NCBI GenBank assembly: GCA_002396085.1 | Contig: DGWI01000022.1 | Location: 9,282 to 73,281 of the forward strand | Source: Porphyromonadaceae bacterium UBA4262 | GTDB taxonomy: Bacteria; Bacteroidota; Bacteroidia; Bacteroidales; Muribaculaceae | Reading direction: 5' to 3' | Length of the DNA stretch: 64,000 nt | Shown here: piece by piece, positions 24,729 through 33,664 of the stretch | How the letters are laid out: each line of letters starts with the position of its first letter | How positions within the stretch are numbered: the first letter of the stretch is position 1 | The notes under the pieces: model-generated | Databases searched by the model: none | Seen by the model: only the letters and a program-made list of their open reading frames with translations | Told to the model about the DNA's origin: nothing | Made by a program: the position numbers and the translations under genes

Positions 24729-26738
24729 TTACCATCCAGGGTTCTGGTCCAGCGAGCGTGACTTGCGGACTTCGTTTCGCTCAAGTGGCAGCAGCACCAT
24801 CTTGCGGTCGACCGTGCGGTTGCGGTAGTCACTGTGGTTGATGATGGTGCGAACATAGTAGTTGCTGGCATCGCTCTCGATGTTCATGCCCGTGATGGGC
24901 TCACTCTCGACTTCCTCGAGAATGCCCCAACGGCGCACGTCCCAGAATCGCCGCCCCTCGCACATGAATTCAATGAAGCGCTCGTGGCGAATCTGAGCGT
25001 CAAATTCGCTCTCGCTGGCTGCCTGTTCGTCGGTGAGGGCAGGCTGTCCTGCACGGAAGCGCACCTGGTTGAACCCGAAGACGGCCTCTTGCAGATTGCC
25101 GCTGCGCGACAGGGTGTAGGTCTCTCCACTCTCCATGGTCACAGTGTGTGTTGAAGTCAGGTGATTGACTGCCTCAGCATACGAGAGCAGAATCTCGGCA
25201 TAACGGATGATGGGGAAAGTCTTGCTGGTGCGTGTCGAGCCATCGCCATTGTACCAGTTGTCCTCGGGGTGGATATACTTCTTGAGCACATATCCCGTGA
25301 TGCACTGGTTGCGAGGCTCTTGGATGGCCTTGTCGCGTCCAGCGTTGCCACCATTATAATAATAGATGGTCTGTTGCCTGAAGTTCTGGTTGGAGCACGA
25401 TGTTGCGGGCCAGTAGCATCCGTTGTAGCCCACGCAGCAATAGAATCGCATCTCGCGGTTGACATACATGTTGTTGGTTCCGCGCAACACACGATAGCCC
25501 GAGAAATAGCGCAACGTGCGCGACACGCCCGTCTCGCTGTACTCGCCGGCGTTGCGTGCCTCCTCGATGGTCTTGCCGTCCTCCATTCGATACTCGTCAA
25601 TGACTTTTTGTGGCAGGCACATGCCGTTGAAGCCGTTCATGAAGATGGGGAACGACTGCTGGGTGAAGGCCTGGATTGACCCTGAGGTCTTGCCCCAAAT
25701 CAGTTCCTTGTTCTGGATGGGATAGGTCGTGCCATTGAACATGTTAGCGTACGACTTGTAGGGGTCGATATCACCTGCTCCATAGGGGAAATCAAGGTTA
25801 CTGACTGTCTCGGGTAGTGGTGCGGTGACATCAGTTGCGTCGCCCACCGATGTGGACACGCGCTCGACTGTGTGCAGCTGGTAGCGATTCATGTCAATCA
25901 CGCGCTTGCAGGCAGCAGCAGCCAGAGCCCACTTGTGCTCATCGTAGGTCTGCGACACATACAGTTCGCCATCGGTCGAACGTGTCCACGAGCCGAAGTA
26001 GCGGCGTGCAGCGGCACCTCCATTAAATGCAGGGCTGGCGGCATGCAGGCGCACGCGAGCAATGATGGCATAGGCAGCACCCTTAGTGGGACGCCCAAAG
26101 TTGAGGATGGGCACATCATTGGGTATATACTTGGCTGCGGTCTCGAGTTCGTTGCAGATGTAGTCGACCGTCTCGTCGTAGGTGGCACGACCGCGCTCAT
26201 AGTAGTCAGCGTCGCGGTTGGTGTCCATCACATCGTCACCCAGGATGACAGCAGGGCCATAACTCATGAGAATCATGTAGTAAGCATAGCCACGCATGAA
26301 GTGGGTGTATCCGATAAGTTCGGCACGCTGTAGCGGCGTGATGTCTTGGCACTCGTCAATGCGGTTGAGAATCGTGTTGGCCTTGCGGATGACCTTGTAG
26401 CAGGGATCCCAAGCGTTCATGCCGCGCAGGTTGCTCGAACTGACCAGTCCCAGTGTCAGGGCCTTGCCATGGAACAAATCTTCGGTCATGAGGGTGAAAA
26501 TCTCGTCGGTGCCTGTCTCGCCTGGCAACACATCGTTGCCGAAGATGGCACTCTCGTCGGGCAATTGTCCGGCTGCACCCCACAGATAACGCTCCAGGTT
26601 CAGTCGTGTGGTGAAGACCGAGTCATACTTGAGCGTGTCGTCAAAGTATTCACTGACATCCAAAAAATCCTCGCACGAACTGGCAATGATGGCTATAGCG
26701 CCAATGACCAGCCAAAGAAGTTTTCTCATCTTTATCAT
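24729..26738 (-). CDS. susD-like: SusD/RagB-family glycan-binding outer-membrane lipoprotein
   Basis: This 669-aa lipoprotein has lipobox ASSC (Cys22, or Cys19 from the ATG at 26729) followed by EDFLD. It carries the SusD N-terminal TPR-like region (NLERYLWGAAGQLPDESAIFG...ELIGYTHFMRGYAYYMILMSYGP) and the C-terminal domain with RHERFIEFMCEGRRFWDVRRW. SusD proteins form a lid on the paired SusC transporter and bind the glycan. It lies 42 nt after SusC. It is somewhat longer than typical SusD proteins. Confidence 0.95.
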   Translation of the reverse strand: MIKMRKLLWLVIGAIAIIASSCEDFLDVSEYFDDTLKYDSVFTTRLNLERYLWGAAGQLPDESAIFGNDVLPGETGTDEIFTLMTEDLFHGKALTLGLVSSSNLRGMNAWDPCYKVIRKANTILNRIDECQDITPLQRAELIGYTHFMRGYAYYMILMSYGPAVILGDDVMDTNRDADYYERGRATYDETVDYICNELETAAKYIPNDVPILNFGRPTKGAAYAIIARVRLHAASPAFNGGAAARRYFGSWTRSTDGELYVSQTYDEHKWALAAAACKRVIDMNRYQLHTVERVSTSVGDATDVTAPLPETVSNLDFPYGAGDIDPYKSYANMFNGTTYPIQNKELIWGKTSGSIQAFTQQSFPIFMNGFNGMCLPQKVIDEYRMEDGKTIEEARNAGEYSETGVSRTLRYFSGYRVLRGTNNMYVNREMRFYCCVGYNGCYWPATSCSNQNFRQQTIYYYNGGNAGRDKAIQEPRNQCITGYVLKKYIHPEDNWYNGDGSTRTSKTFPIIRYAEILLSYAEAVNHLTSTHTVTMESGETYTLSRSGNLQEAVFGFNQVRFRAGQPALTDEQAASESEFDAQIRHERFIEFMCEGRRFWDVRRWGILEEVESEPITGMNIESDASNYYVRTIINHSDYRNRTVDRKMVLLPLERNEVRKSRSLDQNPGW

Positions 26739-26780
26739 AGTTGTATTTTTAGTTACAAGTTACAAGTTATGAGTTACAAG
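26739..26780 (-). repeat. Short GTTACAAG-type tandem repeat in the SusC-SusD spacer
   Basis: The spacer reads AGTTACAAGTTACAAG then TTATGAGTTACAAGC on the plus strand, four imperfect 8-bp units. It resembles the wording of 29874-29910. Confidence 0.55.
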
Positions 26781-29700
26781 CTAGAAATTGAGGTAGAGCT
26801 GAATAGCATAGGAGGTGGGAATGGGGTAAGCACCGCCGTTATATTCGGCCTGCTCGGGATCCCACAACTTCATAGGACTCCATACTGCCAGATTGGAGAT
26901 GACAAACTGCGCATCGGCCGACTTTAGACCCAGACGCTTGAAGAATCCTTGAGCCTCCATGTGATAGTTCAGGTTAATCTCCTGCAGGCGCAAATAGCGC
27001 GCATTGGCGTGCCAGAAGGTCGACAACTGCGTGTTGTTCTCGTTGCGGCCATAGCTCAGGCGCGGGAAGCGGGCATTGGGGTTCTCGGTCGACGGGTCAC
27101 CCGAGTAACTTGCCGGAATCCAGCGGTTCTTGGGGTCGGCAACGATGGTGAGCACATTGCCCGTCTCGCCATTGTAGAACGGGATATAGCCCTCGCCGTT
27201 GGTCGTGCCGTTGACATAGTAGTAGTCGGTGTTGCCCGTACCCTTGAAGAGCATGCTCAGTGTCAGAGCCTTCCAGCGAGCTTCGAAACCGAAGCCGTAC
27301 ATCAGCTTGGGATAGTTGGGATAGGACAGAGGCACCTTGTCATCATCGTCGATGATGCCGTCGCCGTTCACATCCTTATACTTGATGTCGCCGGGCATAT
27401 AGGTGCCGAACGTCTGCCGCGGACTCTGCGCCACATCCTGCTCGTCACGGAACAGGCCCAATGCGATATAACCGCGGAAGGCGTTGTTGACATATCCTGT
27501 GTAGTTCTGGTAGTCGTAGGGCTGCTCGGCCTGCTCCCAGTTCTCGACCTTGTTGGCCGAATAGGTGAAGTTGCCTCGCACTGTCACCGACCAGTCATCA
27601 CCGAAGTTATGGCGATAAGAGATATTACCGTCCGAGCCATAACTCTTCATCTTACCCACGTTACCAAAGGGCATCTGCATCAGACCGGCATAACCGGGAA
27701 TCTGCGAACGGCGCTGGTAGATGCCGTCGCGCATGTCACGGAAAAAGTCGATGACAAACTCCAGTCGCTGGTTGAACAACTTACCCTCGATGCCGATGTC
27801 GGCCTTCTTGGCACGCTCCCAGCGCAAGTTGTCGGCACCGACGCGCTCCTCGGTGATGTAGCCGCTGGTGCTGCCCCAGCCACCGCCACCACCCGACACC
27901 TGCATCAGAGTCAGGTAGGGGAAGCGCTCATCGGTCAGACGGTCGTTACCCACTGTACCATACGAACCACGAATCTTGAGGAAACTCAGCCAGGGCATGT
28001 GCTCGCGCACCCAGTCATAGCTGGTGGGAACCCAACCTAGACCCACTGAGGGGAAGAAACCAAAACGCCGACCGGCTTGGAAGTTCTCTGAACCCGTATA
28101 ACCGAAGTTCGCATCGATGAAGTAGGTGTCCTTCAAGCCATAGGTGATGCGGCCCGAAACACCCTGATAACTGATGGGGATAGCATACATTGAGCGCAAT
28201 GTGGCGTCGCGTCCGTCGATGCTGCCGTCCATGGTCTGCTCACGGCTCATATAGTAATACAGTAGCGCACCCAGGCGATGATCTTCATGCACCACTTTGT
28301 CCCATGTGAGAGTCGACTCGACATGCCACTTGTAGTACTGGGCATCGTCGTGGTTATAGGTTGCGGGTTGCGCGTCAACACGCTTGACAATACCCAACTC
28401 GCCAGTGTACTTGCGTGTCGAGGCATAGTACATTTCGGGCAAGATGGAGCGAATCTCGCGCAGGTTTGACCATGTGTCATAAGCGCCCTGAGCGCGAATC
28501 TTCAGTCCGTCAAGCAGCATGCTCAAGTCCTGCTTGATTTCGAGGGTGGCCTTGCCCCGGAAGTGCCGGATGTTGGTCATACCCGTGTAGTTGAGCATCA
28601 CGTAAGGCGAATAGGCATTGTTCGAGCCGTAGGCAGGCAACTGACCAGTCGAGTAGACCGTGGGGATGGTGATGGGCGTGAGGTTGCGCTGTGTAGCCCA
28701 CAGTGCATCGGTGTTGTTGTTGCCCGGCTCCTTCTTGATCGACACGAAACCATCTGCACCAAAGTAGAGTTGAGTGGTTTTGGTCAGGTTGATGTCGAGA
28801 TTAGCACGATAGTTGAGCGTGCGGTAGCCCACGGCCGTCGAGTACTTCGACGACTTGTCCTGGCGATAGGCTGCACTCTCGTAGCTGGTACCCAGACTCA
28901 GGTAGTAACGAGCCAACGAGCCGCCACCACGAGCATTGATAAAGTAACTCTGTGCCAGTGAGTTCTTGTGCAGCACCTCATGTTGCCAGTTGACATCAGG
29001 ATAGAGGTCAGGATCCAGGTGATACTTGATAATGTCAAGCTCAATGTCGCTGTAGAGCGGGGCATTGCCGCGCACCATGCGAGCCTCATTGGCCAACTTG
29101 GCATACTCATACGAGCTGAGATAGTCAGGCATATTGACCAGATGCGAGACAGTGAAGTTGGCACGGCCTGTGATTTGCAGGCGGTCTTGCGTACCGCGCT
29201 TGGTAGTGACAAGCACCACACCATTAGCACCACGCACACCATAGACGGCTGTGGCCGATGCGTCTTTGAGCACCGAGAACGACTCGATGTCGGCCGGGTC
29301 TATCTCGCTCAGATTCCCTTCAAGACCGTCGATGAGCACAAGGGCACTGCTATTGGCACCGAATGTGCCGATACCTCGCACCCAGAACTCCGAGATGTTC
29401 TTGCCGGGCTCACCACTGCGCTGAATCGAAATCACACCTGGCACACGTCCACCCAGCATATTCTGGATGTTGGTGGCTGGCACTTGCAAGTCCTTGGTGT
29501 CGACTGCGGTGATGGCACCCACGGTGCTGATTTTGCGTTGAGTTCCCAGACCGACGACCACTGTTTCTTGCAGCATAGTCGAACTGGTCTCCATCTGAAT
29601 ACGCAAATCTGTCTCGTTCTTGGTAATTGCGACTTCCTGCTTCTCATAGCCGATCGACGAGAAGACGAGAACGTCGTTCTTGCTGACCTTGATGGTAAAC

Positions 29701-29873
29701 TTGCCGTCGGCATCGGTGGCGGTGCCGCCACCAGGTCGGTCTTTGGCAAAGACCACCACACCCGGGAAAGTCTCGCCCGTTTCATCGGTGACAGTACCTG
29801 ACACCGTCAGTTGCTGCGCTGTCGCCGCCAGTGAACTGGCCAGCAGCAGAATGAAAAGTATTGCCTTTTTCAT
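26781..29873 (-). CDS. susC-like: SusC/RagA-family TonB-dependent glycan transporter
   Basis: This 1030-aa protein has a signal peptide (cleavage near ATAQ, residue 20). A carboxypeptidase-regulatory-like domain (about 22-95, VSGTVTDETGETFPGVVVF) and a TonB-box-like ETVVVGLGTQ come next. The plug includes the SusC signature region FWVRGIGTFGANSSALVLIDG and VLKDASATAVYGVRGANGVVLVTTKRG. A 22-strand barrel ends in IQLYLNF. It imports oligosaccharides captured by the SusD partner using TonB energy. It starts 95 nt after the IPT-NHL gene; that spacer holds octamer repeats and no clear promoter. Confidence 0.96.
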   Translation of the reverse strand: MKKAILFILLLASSLAATAQQLTVSGTVTDETGETFPGVVVFAKDRPGGGTATDADGKFTIKVSKNDVLVFSSIGYEKQEVAITKNETDLRIQMETSSTMLQETVVVGLGTQRKISTVGAITAVDTKDLQVPATNIQNMLGGRVPGVISIQRSGEPGKNISEFWVRGIGTFGANSSALVLIDGLEGNLSEIDPADIESFSVLKDASATAVYGVRGANGVVLVTTKRGTQDRLQITGRANFTVSHLVNMPDYLSSYEYAKLANEARMVRGNAPLYSDIELDIIKYHLDPDLYPDVNWQHEVLHKNSLAQSYFINARGGGSLARYYLSLGTSYESAAYRQDKSSKYSTAVGYRTLNYRANLDINLTKTTQLYFGADGFVSIKKEPGNNNTDALWATQRNLTPITIPTVYSTGQLPAYGSNNAYSPYVMLNYTGMTNIRHFRGKATLEIKQDLSMLLDGLKIRAQGAYDTWSNLREIRSILPEMYYASTRKYTGELGIVKRVDAQPATYNHDDAQYYKWHVESTLTWDKVVHEDHRLGALLYYYMSREQTMDGSIDGRDATLRSMYAIPISYQGVSGRITYGLKDTYFIDANFGYTGSENFQAGRRFGFFPSVGLGWVPTSYDWVREHMPWLSFLKIRGSYGTVGNDRLTDERFPYLTLMQVSGGGGGWGSTSGYITEERVGADNLRWERAKKADIGIEGKLFNQRLEFVIDFFRDMRDGIYQRRSQIPGYAGLMQMPFGNVGKMKSYGSDGNISYRHNFGDDWSVTVRGNFTYSANKVENWEQAEQPYDYQNYTGYVNNAFRGYIALGLFRDEQDVAQSPRQTFGTYMPGDIKYKDVNGDGIIDDDDKVPLSYPNYPKLMYGFGFEARWKALTLSMLFKGTGNTDYYYVNGTTNGEGYIPFYNGETGNVLTIVADPKNRWIPASYSGDPSTENPNARFPRLSYGRNENNTQLSTFWHANARYLRLQEINLNYHMEAQGFFKRLGLKSADAQFVISNLAVWSPMKLWDPEQAEYNGGAYPIPTSYAIQLYLNF

Positions 29874-29968
29874 ATGTTTTTTTGAGTTGCGAGTTACAAG
29901 TTGTTAGTTGCGAGTTACGAGCTACGAGATTCTCGCTTCTTGATTCTTGCTTCTCGATTCTTGTTTCT
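29874..29968 (-). repeat. Octamer and TTCTTG-type tandem repeats in the operon spacer
   Basis: 29885-29930 contains GTTGCGAGTTACAAG, TTAGTTGCGAGTTACGAG and CTACGAG; 29935-29970 contains four TTCTTGATTC-like units. The two halves use different words. The spacer separates the IPT-NHL gene from SusC within the operon. Confidence 0.55.
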
Positions 29969-31300
29969 TTATTCGATGGCCAGACGGCGAATACACTGAT
30001 TGTCGAAGTCGCCGATGTAGATGATGCCGTCGTTGTTGATACACACACCAAAGGGGCGGTTGAACAGTGCGTCCTCGGGACTACCGTCCTGATAGCCCGA
30101 TTTGCCGGGCTGTCCGATGACTGTGCTCACCTTTCCATCGCTAGTGACCTTGCGGATGCAGTGGTTATTGGTATCGGCGATGTACATGTCATCGTTGTCA
30201 TCGAGGATGAGCTGACGCGGTTCGCTGAACATGGCCGAAGCTCCGTTTCCGTCGATGTAGCCTGGTTGTCCCGAGATTCCTGCCAGCAACTTGTGTTCGC
30301 CTGTGCGGATGTTGTAAGTGAACACGCAATGGTTGTTGGTGTAGGCCAGATAGAGCATGTTGGGATTCTTCTTGCTGAAGGCCATATAAGAGTCACTGCC
30401 GCTCATCAGACCGCTCGACACCTGGTTGGTCAAGCCTGTCTCAGGATTGACGCGATAGAGAATACCGTTCTTGGCACGAATGTACATGAAGCCGTCCTCG
30501 GTACACATGGCGAACGAGTGCTTGTAGTCGATAGTCAAGGTCTCGCCAGTGTTGGGTTTCATGGCCTGCTTGATGGGGCTCCACATGTTGTCGCTCGACA
30601 TGGTCCAGTACTCCAGCCCGTTGTCGGTGGGGATATAGACCGTTTTTCCGTCGTCGAGCATACAGGGCTGGTTCAGGGGTGCACCCGAGTCGGGAATCAA
30701 CAATCGGCTCACGTCCTCGTCCTCGTTGACCAGAATCACCTTGTTCTCGTGATAGTAGTTGTTCTTGTTGCGCAGACTTGCGATGATGTTGTTGTCCTTG
30801 TCGACGGCCAGATAGGTCACGTAGGGCATCGATGTCTGAGCCAAGTTGCCAGTGACCACATCATCGGGTGCGCCCACGATGCCACACACGGTGGTGACCA
30901 CGGTCTGAATCTTATAGGTGAACGGTGTGGGGTACTCGACACTCTTGTCGCCCACTTGCACACGCACCCTGCACTTGACAATGCTGTTCTCGTCGCCCTC
31001 GCCGGGTTTGCGGGGACAGATGGCGTAAATCTTGTTGCCGATGGCCTCGATGACAGCTGCCTCCTTATCATTGAAGTAGACTTTAATGTTACTGGCATCG
31101 GTTCCAAAATTCTCACCATTGAGGATTACTTTGGTGGCTACACCGCCCGAGTCGGGATAGAAGTCGGTCAGAGTGATAGCCTTGCTAGGATCGTATGGCT
31201 CATAGCCATTTTCCTTGTCACTCTCGCATGATGCGAAACATGGCAGCAGGAGCATGGCAAGCATACCTGCCGCGACATGGAATGTTTTGATTTTGTTCAT
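29969..31300 (-). CDS. IPT/TIG-NHL beta-propeller surface lipoprotein
   Basis: This 443-aa lipoprotein has lipobox FASC (Cys25) followed by ESDKEN, an export-like acidic stretch. An IPT/TIG Ig-like domain (about 40-130, ITLTDFYPDSGGVATKVILNGENFG) leads to a beta-propeller with NHL repeats (about 135-443, for example MYIADTNNHCIRKVT and IYIGDFDNQCIRRLA). Proteins of this build are common companions of SusC/SusD loci and probably bind glycan at the surface. It starts 14 nt after the GH36-like gene, in the same operon. Confidence 0.88.
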   Translation of the reverse strand: MNKIKTFHVAAGMLAMLLLPCFASCESDKENGYEPYDPSKAITLTDFYPDSGGVATKVILNGENFGTDASNIKVYFNDKEAAVIEAIGNKIYAICPRKPGEGDENSIVKCRVRVQVGDKSVEYPTPFTYKIQTVVTTVCGIVGAPDDVVTGNLAQTSMPYVTYLAVDKDNNIIASLRNKNNYYHENKVILVNEDEDVSRLLIPDSGAPLNQPCMLDDGKTVYIPTDNGLEYWTMSSDNMWSPIKQAMKPNTGETLTIDYKHSFAMCTEDGFMYIRAKNGILYRVNPETGLTNQVSSGLMSGSDSYMAFSKKNPNMLYLAYTNNHCVFTYNIRTGEHKLLAGISGQPGYIDGNGASAMFSEPRQLILDDNDDMYIADTNNHCIRKVTSDGKVSTVIGQPGKSGYQDGSPEDALFNRPFGVCINNDGIIYIGDFDNQCIRRLAIE

Positions 31301-31314
31301 ATCTGATAATTTTA

Positions 31315-33411
31315 TTATTTCTTATAAAGACGGAACACGCGTGCGAGGTCGTTGGGAGAACTGTAGATGAGGTTCCCGTCGGCCAGGTTGATGGCATCGC
31401 CGCTCCAGCACTCAATGCTGCGGCCTGTGTCAATGGTTGCAGCATCAATGCCCAGAGTCGAGAGGTCAAGGGTCACATCCTTGTTGCCAACGCCATAGTT
31501 GAAGTGCACCACAACGTATGAGTCATCGGCCTCGGCATAGAACAGGTCGATTGAGTTATTGACTCCGAACAGGCGATGTCCGTAGGCTGGACGGAACTTC
31601 AGGTGCATCGCAATCAAGTCGTTAATGCGCTCGTAGGTCGAGTATTTCTTGGCCTTGTTCTGTGATACGGTTGTGCCCACATAGGAGCCACGTGTACTCA
31701 GGTTATCACCCAGTATGCAGTAGCCAGTCACCACAGCGGTGGTCATGCGAGAGATGTTCTCGGCCTCACTACGGTTACCCATCACCAGGTGGTCGGGATC
31801 GTTGAAGTTGTAGACTCGGTCGAGCCACCAACCAAACGAGAAACTGTTCATCATGTAACTGGTGTGCCACATCTCGCCCCAGGCATCACAACTGATGCGG
31901 CGTGCATCGGCAAACTCATAGGGGAAAAGGGGAGCAATCGATAGGTCGATGATGACACTGTCGCCCAGACGCTCGCGCAGGTAGTTCATGCCGAAGTTGT
32001 AGGCCTGTGTACCTGTGTAGATGCCTTCGCCATGATAACTGTCGGCCTCGTGACTACCTGTGTTCAAGAAGTCGAGTTTCAGATATTTAAAGCCACTTTG
32101 CAAGAATTTCTCGCAGAACCAGTTGACGCGTGACATTGTGGCAGGAGCCGTGGGGTCAAGGGCACCAATTGAGCGGCCATTGATGCGCATCACTGCGTCG
32201 CCATAGCTGTAACCGTTATTGCCCTCCAGAGCTGTGCTTTCATTGCCCACCCAGTCGCTCCAGGGAGTCCAGTAGGCACCAGCCTCCTGGCCATTGGCGT
32301 GGCAGTATTCGACAAACTTCTTGCGCTCGTCCCAGTTCATGTTGTCCCATGCGTCCAAGCCGATGTAGATGATACCGTCGGGTGCAAAGTGAGCATTGTC
32401 CTGTATGTTCTCTTTAATGAAATCGGATACTGAAAGTGCACCCTCATAGTTGCAATGCTTCTCCATGCCTCCCCAACTGTTCCAGCCCCAAATAGAGGTC
32501 TGGTCGCAGGGATGCTTGGGGGTGATGACGGCATTGACCTCGCCATAGGTCTCCATGCCTGTGCGCCAGTCGTCGAATAGACCCAGCAGCATCAGTGCCG
32601 AACTCACGGTTGTGCCCCGCACGGTGCCATGGGGTTGTAGCACGCCATTGCGTTCATCGCGTGTGGCAGCATGCGTCACACCGCTGAAGCATTCCAGTCG
32701 CGACAGGTGGCCTTGCGACAGTGGGCTGCCCGTCAGACGAACTGCCGACTTCCACATATCATGAGTCACCGAACCGATGACCATGCCCTCCTGAGTAACA
32801 CCGTTGAAGATGGCTGTTACCTCAAACGAGATGCTGTCGCGGGCAAAACGACCCGAGGCTGTCGATGTCGTGCTGGTGCCACGGCTCAGGGGGAAAGAAC
32901 CATAGGTGACAAACCCGTCATTGTCGTAGGGCACAGTCAGAAAACGGTTGGCGACCTCCTGGGGCAAAAACAGATTGTTGGCCTCACTGAAGATGGGGCA
33001 GATATAGTTGGATGCCACTTCGCCACCGTCAGGCATCGACAATGTGACATCGGTGAGCAGGTATTGGCGGTCGGCAAACAGATAGAACTTCTGCTCGACA
33101 TTGGGCTTGCCTGCGCTCTGGTAGAGGATAGTTACCAACTTGCCACTGCCCACAGCGTTGGTGAAATCTTGTTGGGATACCTGCGCTGTGCCATAGCCAG
33201 CCGTCTGATAGATGGTCGAGTTGTACTTGAAGCGTGCCGTCATGTCGTGCAGCACGTTCTTCCCGTCTTGAGTCAATGCGACCATCTGCGTGGTTTCGTC
33301 CAGTGTGATGTTCCACTTGCCGTAGTCGATACTTTCGGCCTGAGACAGTCCACTGCCAGTGAGGCATGCTGTGACGAGTAGTGCCAGTTGTAGTTGTCTA
33401 TAGATTTTCAT
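31315..33411 (-). CDS. GH36/GH27-like alpha-galactosidase (clan GH-D)
   Basis: This 698-aa protein has a signal peptide (about 25 residues). An N-terminal beta-supersandwich (to about 290) is followed by a (beta/alpha)8 barrel with WGWNSWGG, GLDAWDNMNWDERKKFVEYCH and the likely nucleophile Asp (about residue 447) in KYLKLDFLNTG. The acid/base candidate is the Asp in RRISCDAWGEMW. A C-terminal beta domain ends the protein. Clan GH-D enzymes usually remove alpha-linked galactose or N-acetylgalactosamine; the exact specificity is not readable. It is the first gene of the ten-gene operon, behind the motif promoter at 33464-33519. Confidence 0.8.
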   Translation of the reverse strand: MKIYRQLQLALLVTACLTGSGLSQAESIDYGKWNITLDETTQMVALTQDGKNVLHDMTARFKYNSTIYQTAGYGTAQVSQQDFTNAVGSGKLVTILYQSAGKPNVEQKFYLFADRQYLLTDVTLSMPDGGEVASNYICPIFSEANNLFLPQEVANRFLTVPYDNDGFVTYGSFPLSRGTSTTSTASGRFARDSISFEVTAIFNGVTQEGMVIGSVTHDMWKSAVRLTGSPLSQGHLSRLECFSGVTHAATRDERNGVLQPHGTVRGTTVSSALMLLGLFDDWRTGMETYGEVNAVITPKHPCDQTSIWGWNSWGGMEKHCNYEGALSVSDFIKENIQDNAHFAPDGIIYIGLDAWDNMNWDERKKFVEYCHANGQEAGAYWTPWSDWVGNESTALEGNNGYSYGDAVMRINGRSIGALDPTAPATMSRVNWFCEKFLQSGFKYLKLDFLNTGSHEADSYHGEGIYTGTQAYNFGMNYLRERLGDSVIIDLSIAPLFPYEFADARRISCDAWGEMWHTSYMMNSFSFGWWLDRVYNFNDPDHLVMGNRSEAENISRMTTAVVTGYCILGDNLSTRGSYVGTTVSQNKAKKYSTYERINDLIAMHLKFRPAYGHRLFGVNNSIDLFYAEADDSYVVVHFNYGVGNKDVTLDLSTLGIDAATIDTGRSIECWSGDAINLADGNLIYSSPNDLARVFRLYKK

Positions 33412-33463
33412 CGATTTGAATGAATTTGTATTGTTCGGTTGGTCGTGCTGATTTTAAGCATGG

Positions 33464-33519
33464 CAAAAGTAGAGTAATTCGCGCGTACATCATTAAACAG
33501 ATTTCTCAAAAAATAGCAA
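33464..33519 (-). promoter_or_regulatory. Promoter A: regulon motif plus -7 box for the ten-gene operon
   Basis: On the minus strand TTGCTATTTTTTGA spans 33519 to 33506, and the -7 box TACTTTTG spans 33471 to 33464, with 34 nt between. The start codon at 33411 is 52 nt further on. The spacing equals that of the other motif promoters at 37630-37685 and 54410-54465. Confidence 0.75.
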
Positions 33520-33664
33520 AATCCGCTCATGGCACCGATGCAGCCCTCATTTGAACCTAGATTGCAGAGACTTGCTCCCATATTCAGCGTTGTTCAAGCA
33601 CATCACGGCAAATTTACAGATTTCTTTTTATTTCACCAAAACTAAATCATCTTGTTGCTACCCA

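Noticed and set aside
33520..33664. A gene or RNA in the rest of the 253-nt spacer upstream of the ten-gene operon.
   Set aside because: I see only the motif promoter and AT-rich sequence; the 79-residue open frame at 33551-33790 runs into the GH30 gene antisense and has no support.
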